Source: Desulfobacteraceae bacterium UBA5616
GTDB taxonomy: Bacteria > Desulfobacterota > Desulfobacteria > Desulfobacterales > UBA5616
Length of the DNA stretch: 20,766 nt
Assembly: GCA_002423615.1 (NCBI GenBank)
Contig: DIKO01000106.1
Location: 21,032 to 41,797 of the forward strand
Direction: 5' to 3'
The notes under the pieces: generated by a model
What the model was told of the DNA's origin: nothing
What the model saw: only the letters and a program-made list of their open reading frames with translations
Databases searched by the model: none
Made by a program: the position numbers and the translations under genes
Part shown: positions 15,101 through 20,766 of the stretch, in pieces
How the letters are laid out: every line of letters starts with the position of its first letter
How positions within the stretch are numbered: position 1 is the first letter of the stretch

Positions 15101-16003
15101 ATGGAACAGATTTCTCTATCCGGGCAGCTTCTCCAATATCTGATCACGGGAATCACCATCGGCAGCCTTTATGCCATGGTGGCCATCGGGTTCAATATTA
15201 TTTATGATGTTACGGAGATTATCAATTTCGCCCAGGGTGAATTTGTCGCCCTGGGCGGATTGACCATGGCGTCGTTGAATGTCACCCTTGGCATTCCCCT
15301 GGTCTTCGCATTTTGCGGAACCGTTGTCTTCGTCACCCTGATCGGCCTGCTAATGGATCGGCTGGCCATCCGGCCGATCCGTCAGCCTTCGGTAGTGACC
15401 CTGATTATCGCCACAATTGCCGTTTCATTTATTCTTCGCGGTGCCGCCATGTATTTCTGGGGCAAGGACCCCTATGACCTTCCCCCGTTTTCCGGGCGCA
15501 CCCCCATAAATATTCTGGGGGGTGTGATTCAGCCCCAGTATCTCTGGGTGATTGCTTTTCTGGTGATTGTGGTTGTCCTGTTGAGTTTTTTCTTTGACAG
15601 GACGATTGCCGGAAAAGCCATGAGAGCCTGCGCGGACAATACCGACGCCGCCAGTCTGGTTGGAATCAATGTGAACCGGATGGTTCTGATGTCCTTTGCC
15701 CTGTCCGCGGCCATCGGTGCGGTGGCCGGCATCATTATCACTCCCATCTCCCTGATGGAATACGACAGGGGGGCCATGCTGGCGGTTAAAGGATTCAGCG
15801 CCGTTATTCTGGGCGGACTCGGCAGTTTTCCCGGCGCGATCCTGGGAGGGCTGATTCTGGGGTTGATCGAATCCTTCGGCGCCGGACTGATTTCTTCGGG
15901 TTACAAGGACGCCTTTGCCCTGCTCGTATTACTGGGCGTTCTGTTTTTCAAACCCAGCGGAATTTTGGGAAATGTCGAGATCAGTAAAATCAAAAGGTTT
16001 TAA
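15101..16003 (+). CDS. livH: branched-chain-type amino acid ABC transporter permease LivH
   Basis: 300 aa, strongly hydrophobic with about eight membrane helices. The conserved N-terminal LivH pattern GSLYAMVAIGFNIIYDVTEIINFAQGEF is visible near residues 22-50, with the coupling-loop region GKAMRACADNTDAASLVGINV (about 174-194) that contacts the ATPase subunits. It forms one half of the transmembrane channel with LivM. ATG 15101 is the first start after an in-frame stop at 15065, but the upstream sequence (ATCAACGATATTTTT) holds no Shine-Dalgarno match. That is unusual beside the strong sites of its neighbours. It follows livK by 70 bases and precedes livM by two. Confidence 0.93.
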   Translation: MEQISLSGQLLQYLITGITIGSLYAMVAIGFNIIYDVTEIINFAQGEFVALGGLTMASLNVTLGIPLVFAFCGTVVFVTLIGLLMDRLAIRPIRQPSVVTLIIATIAVSFILRGAAMYFWGKDPYDLPPFSGRTPINILGGVIQPQYLWVIAFLVIVVVLLSFFFDRTIAGKAMRACADNTDAASLVGINVNRMVLMSFALSAAIGAVAGIIITPISLMEYDRGAMLAVKGFSAVILGGLGSFPGAILGGLILGLIESFGAGLISSGYKDAFALLVLLGVLFFKPSGILGNVEISKIKRF

Positions 16004-16005
16004 AT

Positions 16006-16962
16006 ATGTTGAGATACAGGAAGTACCCCGTTCTTATTGTTTCACTGATCATAGCCTTTTTCCCATGGGTTGCCGCCCACGTCCCCGCCATTGATCATTA
16101 TCCGGATATCATGATTTTCGCAGGCATTTACGCCATTATCACCATCGGTTTAAGCCTGCTGATGGGGTATACGGGTCAGATTTCACTGGGCCATGCGGCA
16201 TTTTACGGCATCGGGGCTTATGCCTCGGCGATTTTCACCAGTCGCTACGGCTGGAATCCATGGCTCTCGATGCTTTTGGGAACAGTGCTGACATCACTTA
16301 TAGCAATCGTCGTGGGCGGACCGGCCCTGAAGCTCAAGGGGCATTATCTGGCCATGGCCACGTTGGCTTTCGGCATTATTGTGTTTATCATCTTCAATGA
16401 AGAGGCCGGATTTACCGGAGGACCCGACGGTATGACGGGAATTCCGGGTCTCAGCATTTTCGGATTTAAGCTCAACGCGGAACGATATTACTACCTTGTC
16501 TGGGGAATTGCGCTTCTGGTCTTTCTGTTCACCACCAATATTATCCAATCTTCCGCTGGAAGGGCATTAAGAGCCATCCATTCCAGCGAGGCTGCGGCCA
16601 TGGCCATGGGGGTCAATGTTCCCGGGTGCAAGATCGTCGTGTTCGCCTATTCCGCAGGCCTGGCTTCATTGGCCGGAAGCCTTTATGCCCATTATATGAA
16701 TTTTCTGAACCCCTCGACTTTCGATATTTTCTTCGGTATCAAGCTCCTGATCATGATTTCCCTGGGGGGAATTCATTATATCTGGGGGGCCGTCATCGGC
16801 GCTGTGATTGTTACATTTTTAAGCTATGAATGGCTTCATTATTTTGAAGAACTGGAAATCCTGGTGTATGGGCTTATCCTGCTCATGATCACTGTTTTTC
16901 TGCCCCAGGGGTTGGCCGGTATTCCGGAAATGATCAAAAACAGATTTAAGGCGGCGCCGTAA
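16006..16962 (+). CDS. livM: branched-chain-type amino acid ABC transporter permease LivM
   Basis: 318 aa, about eight to ten membrane helices. The family motif LSLLMGYTGQISLGHAAFYGIGAYASA (near residues 48-74) is typical of LivM, as are PALKLKGHYLAMATLAFG and, in the cytoplasmic coupling region, GRALRAIHSSEAAAMAMGVNV. It pairs with LivH to form the translocation pathway. Start is two bases after the livH stop with AAGG upstream; the next gene starts immediately after its stop (TAAATG). This is a tightly packed operon with coupled translation. No truncation or missing segment noted. Confidence 0.94.
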   Translation: MLRYRKYPVLIVSLIIAFFPWVAAHVPAIDHYPDIMIFAGIYAIITIGLSLLMGYTGQISLGHAAFYGIGAYASAIFTSRYGWNPWLSMLLGTVLTSLIAIVVGGPALKLKGHYLAMATLAFGIIVFIIFNEEAGFTGGPDGMTGIPGLSIFGFKLNAERYYYLVWGIALLVFLFTTNIIQSSAGRALRAIHSSEAAAMAMGVNVPGCKIVVFAYSAGLASLAGSLYAHYMNFLNPSTFDIFFGIKLLIMISLGGIHYIWGAVIGAVIVTFLSYEWLHYFEELEILVYGLILLMITVFLPQGLAGIPEMIKNRFKAAP

Positions 16963-17736
16963 ATGGGACCGGAAAAAGACTGTATTCTGGATATCAGGGA
17001 CCTGGTCATGAGATTCGGCGGGCTTATGGCCCTTTACAGACCCGATTTTGTTGTCATGCGCGGTTCCATTACGGCAATTATCGGGCCCAACGGCGCCGGC
17101 AAGACAACCCTTTTTAACGTGATCACCGGTTTTTTGATCCCCACTGAAGGATTGGTCCTGTTCAACGATAAACCCATCACCTGCCTTAAACCCCATCAGA
17201 TTTCGAGAATCGGCATTTCCCGCACATTTCAAACGGTGGAGATATTCAGGAATATGACCGTATTGGAAAACGTGATGCTGGGCTTTCATGGAAGGATGGG
17301 GTCGTCCTTCACGGCCTCAGGCCTGAAAGCACCCTGGGCGGTGAAAAAAGAAAATCTCATCAAGGAAAAGGCGGAGGGTATTCTCAAATTCATCGGGCTT
17401 TCCCGGAAGTCAAACCATGCCGCGGATAGTTTGCCCCTGGGTGAGCAAAAGATCCTGGAAGTCGCTCGCGCACTGGCCTGCGAGCCCGCCTTGATCTGCC
17501 TGGATGAGCCGGCCGCAGGACTCAATGAGACCGAGTCCCATGTTTTGTCTTCCCTTATCAGGGCGATCAAGGAAAAGGGAATAACCGTTTTGCTGGTGGA
17601 ACACGATATGAAGGTGGTCATGGACATTTCAGACGATATTCTGGTCTTGAACCACGGACAGAAGATCGCCCAGGGACCTCCCGATGAAATTAAAAGTCAT
17701 CCAAGGGTCATCGAAGCCTATCTGGGGGATGAATAG
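16963..17736 (+). CDS. livG: branched-chain-type amino acid ABC transporter ATP-binding protein LivG
   Basis: 257 aa. Walker A GPNGAGKTT at residues 41-49 (K47), Q-loop in SRTFQTVEIF, an ABC signature LPLGEQKILEVARAL and Walker B ALICLDEPAAGLN, followed by the H-loop LLVEHDMK. The signature LPLGEQ in place of LSGGQ is normal for LivG subunits, which usually read LPYGxQ. It hydrolyses ATP with LivF to drive import. ATG begins directly after the livM stop. Its 3' end is separated from the livF start by four bases. The stretch FGGLMALYRPDFVVMRGSITAIIG follows the family pattern, although YRPDF replaces the more usual VNDVSF. Confidence 0.94.
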   Translation: MGPEKDCILDIRDLVMRFGGLMALYRPDFVVMRGSITAIIGPNGAGKTTLFNVITGFLIPTEGLVLFNDKPITCLKPHQISRIGISRTFQTVEIFRNMTVLENVMLGFHGRMGSSFTASGLKAPWAVKKENLIKEKAEGILKFIGLSRKSNHAADSLPLGEQKILEVARALACEPALICLDEPAAGLNETESHVLSSLIRAIKEKGITVLLVEHDMKVVMDISDDILVLNHGQKIAQGPPDEIKSHPRVIEAYLGDE

Positions 17737-17740
17737 GGTT

Positions 17741-18454
17741 ATGTTGAGAATAGAAGGCCTCAATGCCTATTATGGGAATATCCAAGCCATTGAGAATGTT
17801 TCCATTCATGTGCCCAGAGGAAAGTTGGTATCCATTATCGGGGCAAATGGGGCAGGTAAATCGACTTTACTGAAATCCGTTTCGGGATTGATCCGCAAAA
17901 AAAACGGCTGCATTCGTTATAAGGAAAATGATATTTCCTCCGTGCCCGCGGACCGCATCGTGAGTCTGGGGATCAGCCTGGTTCCGGAAGGACGGCAGCT
18001 TTTTGTCCATTTGACGGTGGAGGACAATCTTCGTCTGGGGGCTTACCATTATTACAAGGATGGAACCCGTTCCGTTGTTGGTGAAAACATCCGAAGGGCC
18101 TATCAAATGTTTCCCATTCTTGAGAAACGATCAAGACAGATCGCAGGAACCCTCTCCGGCGGAGAGCAGCAGATGTTGTCCATTTCCAGGGCCTTTATGG
18201 CCCGGCCTGAACTGATTCTTCTGGACGAACCCTCCATGGGGATCGCGCCCCTTGTGGTCCGAGAAATATTTAACGTCGTCAAAATCTTAAATGATTCCGG
18301 TACTACGGTACTGCTGGTGGAACAGAACGCCAAGGCGGCCCTGAAAATCGCTCATTATGCCTATGTGCTGGAAAGCGGGAAAGTGGTTCTTGAGGGGTTA
18401 CCCCGGGAGTTGCTGAATAACCCCAAAGTCAAAGAAGTCTACCTGGGCGGTTGA
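17741..18454 (+). CDS. livF: branched-chain-type amino acid ABC transporter ATP-binding protein LivF
   Basis: 237 aa from ATG 17741, the same length as E. coli LivF. In-frame ATGs at 17729 and 17684 are rejected: 17684 would overlap livG by 53 bases, and the family N-terminus is MLRIEGLNAYYGNIQAI, starting at 17741. Walker A GANGAGKST lies at residues 34-42, the Q-loop in VPEGRQLF, the signature LSGGEQ from residue 138 and Walker B LILLDEPSMGIAP (D162, E163), followed by the H-loop-equivalent LLVEQNAK, where Gln/Asn replaces His as in other LivF proteins. It forms the second nucleotide-binding subunit of the importer. A spacer of four bases from livG supports a common transcript. A small stem-loop follows 40 bases downstream. 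Confidence 0.95.
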   Translation: MLRIEGLNAYYGNIQAIENVSIHVPRGKLVSIIGANGAGKSTLLKSVSGLIRKKNGCIRYKENDISSVPADRIVSLGISLVPEGRQLFVHLTVEDNLRLGAYHYYKDGTRSVVGENIRRAYQMFPILEKRSRQIAGTLSGGEQQMLSISRAFMARPELILLDEPSMGIAPLVVREIFNVVKILNDSGTTVLLVEQNAKAALKIAHYAYVLESGKVVLEGLPRELLNNPKVKEVYLGG

Positions 18455-18494
18455 ATCATGATTTTATACCCCGGTACGTCCGGTCAAGGATCAT

Positions 18495-18511
18495 AAGGCG
18501 GCATTCGCCTT
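18495..18511 (+). terminator. small stem-loop after livF (weak terminator candidate)
   Basis: AAGGCG (18495-18500), a five-base loop GCATT, and CGCCTT (18506-18511) form a perfect 6-bp stem 40 bases downstream of the livF stop. No T-tract follows (next bases are CCTGG), so intrinsic termination would be inefficient; it may instead be an mRNA 3'-end structure. Confidence 0.25.
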
Positions 18512-18528
18512 CCTGGAAATGGACCGGC

Positions 18529-18547
18529 TAATGGCTGGGTAATGGCT
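18529..18547 (+). repeat. direct repeat TAATGGCT x2, 11-bp period
   Basis: Two exact copies of TAATGGCT at 18529-18536 and 18540-18547 are separated by GGG, repeating at 11 bases (one helical turn). The second copy abuts the -35 hexamer of the promoter candidate. This is where a class II activator or a repressor with tandem half-sites would bind. Chance cannot be excluded for 8-mers. Confidence 0.4.
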
Positions 18548-18574
18548 TGACTAATTCATATTGACAGGTATATT
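18547..18574 (+). promoter_or_regulatory. sigma70-like promoter candidate for the secretion genes
   Basis: TTGACT (18547-18552), a 16-base spacer and TATATT (18569-18574): each hexamer matches consensus at five of six positions. It lies in the only sizeable non-coding gap (202 bases) and would start a transcript near 18581, about 75 bases before the small membrane protein gene. A second TTGACA at 18561 has no well-placed -10. Confidence 0.42.
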
Positions 18575-18656
18575 ATGTATTTATTGAGTATTCGAAAAAT
18601 GCAGGAAAAGCGAAAACAATCGTCCTGATGACGTTTCACCTGAAAGCATACTTGAG

Positions 18657-18896
18657 ATGACCGGGCCGGACAAGGACAATAAATCGCCAATGCAGCTCAT
18701 TTGGGGAGTGGCGCTTTTGTTCATGGGTCTGGGGGTTTTTTTGAGGATTCCGCAGGTCATGCCGAAGATTCAGGAGATCGGACATTACGCCTCCGCAATG
18801 CCTTACATCCGCTTCAGTTTCTACCTCTTAGGCATCCTCCTGGTGGGGGGCGGCATTAAAAAGATTTTGGGTAATTATCAACAGAAAAACAAGTAA
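18657..18896 (+). CDS. small two-helix membrane protein, unknown function
   Basis: 79 aa. A short polar N-terminus (MTGPDKDNKSP) precedes a hydrophobic helix at about residues 12-24 (MQLIWGVALLFMGLGVFL), a loop RIPQVMPKIQEIG, a second helix near residues 55-67 (FYLLGILLVGGGIKKIL) and a short polar, basic tail. I do not recognise a named family. In-frame ATG at 18690 is an alternative start; no strong Shine-Dalgarno supports either, but 18657 follows the promoter and stem-loop region. It lies 53 bases ahead of the GAF-type secretion ATPase and probably shares its transcript. A role as an accessory of that membrane machinery is possible but speculative. Confidence 0.6.
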   Translation: MTGPDKDNKSPMQLIWGVALLFMGLGVFLRIPQVMPKIQEIGHYASAMPYIRFSFYLLGILLVGGGIKKILGNYQQKNK

Positions 18897-18949
18897 ATGC
18901 CGGTTCAATCAGGCATCCGTTCATTATTTAACCATCGGCGGCATTCAAC

Positions 18950-20766
18950 ATGTTAAATTCCAATGTAGCTGAAAACCGTGTTCAGGATCTGGAATCCCAG
19001 GTTAAATTCCGTACCCGGCTTCAGGAAATCGGTAATAAAATCAATGCAGCGTCCAATTTAGACGAGATTTTAATCGATCTGAGGGACGAAATCGCTTCTC
19101 TTTTCAATTCTCAAAGGGTGACCATTTATGTCTCGGATGCGGAAAAAGAGGAACTGATCTCCAGGGTAAGGTCCGGTGATGATCAAAGCGTTGGCCGCAT
19201 TAAGGTGTCTCTGGACAGCATAGCCGGATATTCCGCTTTTAACCAGCAGATGATCAATATCAAAAATGTTTATGATAACGATGAACTGAAGGCCATTAAT
19301 CCTCGTCTGAACTTTGACCGTCGCTGGGATCAAAAAACCGGGTTTGTCACCCGGCAGGTTCTGGTCTCTCCGATTGTCTTCAAAAATCAGGTGCTGGGTG
19401 CCATTCAGCTCCTGAATCGGGTCGACGGGGACGCGTTCACAAAAGAGGACGAATACTCGGTTAAGGAACTCTCCGATATTCTGGCCATTGCCTTCTATAA
19501 TCAACGGCGGCTGGAGCGCAACCGGATGCACAAATTCAGCTATCTTATCGAAAATAATATCATTACACAAAAGGAGCTCGACAAGGCGGTTGAGGATGCC
19601 AGGACTCGCAAAATTGAAGTTGAAGATCTATTGGTGGATGAACTTAAAATCTCCAAAAAGGATATCGGGCGTTCCCTGAGCAAATACTACCGCATTCCTT
19701 TTGTCAGCTTTAATGCCAATGTCCCGATACCGGGGGAATTGTTGATCGGTCTTAAAATTCCCTTCATGCGGAAAAACTACTGGGTTCCGCTTTGCCTCGA
19801 AGATGGAAAAGTGGTTATCGCCATAGATAACCCTTATGACATCCGAAAGGCCGATGAAATCAAATCCCTCTTTCAGGGTCGCTCCATTAAATTCTGTGTG
19901 GCCATAAGGTCCGATATTATGGCCTATGTCAACCTGTTCACCCAGGACGAGAAGGAACTGGCCGCCATTGACGATATCATTTCCCAGCTCAGGGAAGAGG
20001 CTGAGGAGATGGAAGATGCCGAAGCTGCGGTCGGTGAGGAAGACAGCGCCGTTGTTCAGCTGGTCAATAAGATCATTCTGGACGCATTTGAACGGGGGGC
20101 TTCGGATATTCATGTGGAACCTTATCCGGGAAAGGAAAGCACCCAGGTTCGTATCCGCGTGGATGGAAACTGTCAGCTTTATCAGACGATTCCGTATAAC
20201 TTCAAAAACGCCATGGTGTCGCGCATCAAGATCATGTCGGACCTGGATATCGCTGAACGCCGGAAACCTCAGGACGGCAAAATTAAATTCAAGAAATACG
20301 GTGGGAAAGACATTGAACTCCGGGTGGCGACGGTTCCCACACAAGGGGGACTCGAAGATGTGGTCATGAGAATTCTTCATTCAGGGGAACCCATACCGCT
20401 TGATAAAATGGAATTTTCGGAAAAAAATTATCAGAATTTCTTAAGCGTGATTACCAAACCGTACGGTATAATTTTTGTCTGTGGGCCCACAGGCTCGGGA
20501 AAAACCACCACCCTGCACTCCGCGCTTCGGTTTATCAACAAAACCCAGACCAAAATCTGGACGGCCGAGGATCCTGTAGAAATTACCCAGAAAGGGTTAC
20601 GCCAGGTTCAGGTCAAACCCAAAATCGGTTTTGATTTTGCCGCAGCCATGCGGGCATTTTTAAGGGCGGACCCGGATGTCATCATGGTGGGGGAAATGCG
20701 GGACCAGGAAACAACGCACATCGGAATTGAGGCCTCGCTGACCGGCCACCTGGTGCTTTCCACCCT
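18950..20766 (+). CDS. GAF-domain GspE/PilB-type secretion or pilus assembly ATPase, 3'-truncated
   Basis: Open to the right edge; 605 codons plus two bases are visible, no stop reached. ATG 18950 is the only start after an in-frame stop at 18929, with at best a weak Shine-Dalgarno. Residues about 20-190 look like a GAF domain (LDEILIDLRDEIASLFNSQRVTIYV, VLVSPIVFKNQVLGAIQLLNR). Residues about 193-350 resemble the MshEN/T2SSE N-terminal domain that can bind c-di-GMP (SYLIENNIITQKELDKAVEDA, YYRIPFVSF). The ATPase core has SDIHVEP, ERRKPQDG, Walker A GPTGSGKTTT (G512, K518), Asp box AEDPVE (539-544) and Walker B DPDVIMVGEMRD (E582), ending in the His-box region SLTGHLVLST. Family motors drive type II secretion or type IV pilus extension. 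The GAF at the N-terminus is unusual. The remaining C-terminal part, including any CxxC zinc motif, lies outside. Confidence 0.92.
   Translation, partial: MLNSNVAENRVQDLESQVKFRTRLQEIGNKINAASNLDEILIDLRDEIASLFNSQRVTIYVSDAEKEELISRVRSGDDQSVGRIKVSLDSIAGYSAFNQQMINIKNVYDNDELKAINPRLNFDRRWDQKTGFVTRQVLVSPIVFKNQVLGAIQLLNRVDGDAFTKEDEYSVKELSDILAIAFYNQRRLERNRMHKFSYLIENNIITQKELDKAVEDARTRKIEVEDLLVDELKISKKDIGRSLSKYYRIPFVSFNANVPIPGELLIGLKIPFMRKNYWVPLCLEDGKVVIAIDNPYDIRKADEIKSLFQGRSIKFCVAIRSDIMAYVNLFTQDEKELAAIDDIISQLREEAEEMEDAEAAVGEEDSAVVQLVNKIILDAFERGASDIHVEPYPGKESTQVRIRVDGNCQLYQTIPYNFKNAMVSRIKIMSDLDIAERRKPQDGKIKFKKYGGKDIELRVATVPTQGGLEDVVMRILHSGEPIPLDKMEFSEKNYQNFLSVITKPYGIIFVCGPTGSGKTTTLHSALRFINKTQTKIWTAEDPVEITQKGLRQVQVKPKIGFDFAAAMRAFLRADPDVIMVGEMRDQETTHIGIEASLTGHLVLST

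Noticed and set aside
17684..17741. Longer livF start at ATG 17684 with 53-base overlap into livG
   Set aside because: The extra residues do not match LivF N-termini, whereas ATG 17741 gives the exact family start and 237-aa length.
18495..18949. GGCGGCATT present three times (about 18497, 18848 and 18937)
   Set aside because: One copy is inside the small membrane protein gene, spacing is irregular and flanks differ, so it is most likely chance repetition of a common composition.
19628..20380. Open frame of 250 codons on the minus strand
   Set aside because: Lies wholly inside the GAF-ATPase gene on the opposite strand; its translation has no recognisable motif and the length follows from codon bias of the sense gene.

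Overview
The window reads as a chromosomal segment of a Gram-negative, probably anaerobic bacterium of the Desulfobacterota (Desulfobacterales-like). The pointers are an RpoH-type sigma factor coupled to outer-membrane lipoprotein genes, a crotonase / phenylacetate-CoA ligase / tandem-ACT / Liv transporter block, and a GAF-fused GspE/PilB ATPase. This placement is inference from gene content; no rRNA is present. All genes recognised lie on the + strand, base composition looks uniform by eye, and I see no mobile element, tRNA, rRNA, CRISPR array or clear horizontal transfer. No gene-free stretch exceeds about 200 bases.

Layout. (1) 1-3295: the 3' part of an rpoH-like heat-shock sigma factor (cut by the left edge), overlapping by one base with a TPR-repeat lipoprotein, then a LolA/LolB-like (DUF4292-type) lipoprotein. 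This looks like an envelope/stress operon. (2) 3374-6315: a divergent dGTPase-family HD phosphohydrolase, a UPF0280 (ApbE-like) protein one base downstream, a HIT-family protein resembling Ap4A phosphorylases, and a LapA-type two-helix membrane protein. (3) 6350-8971: full-length mutS. (4) 9000-11045: an exported N-acetylmuramoyl-L-alanine amidase with a duplicated N-terminal helical repeat, an AMIN domain and an Amidase_3 catalytic domain.

(5) 11118-18454: crotonase, phenylacetate-CoA ligase, a tandem-ACT protein, and the full five-gene branched-chain-type ABC importer livKHMGF. I read this as an uptake-and-activation module for an aromatic or branched acid or amino acid: LivKHMGF imports it, PaaK makes the CoA thioester, the ACT protein may sense an amino acid, and the crotonase serves later CoA-ester catabolism. 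Substrate identity is not determined by the sequence. (6) 18455-18656: the longest non-coding gap, holding a small stem-loop, a direct repeat with 11-bp period, and a good sigma70-like promoter. (7) 18657 to the right edge: a 79-aa two-helix membrane protein, then a GAF-MshEN-ATPase secretion/pilus motor protein, truncated by the window end inside its Walker B/His-box region.

Most genes are recognisable family members. The parts that most deserve a second look are the PaaK-ACT-Liv module, the GAF-bearing secretion ATPase, the internally duplicated amidase, and two intergenic regulatory-looking structures (upstream of livK, and upstream of the secretion genes).
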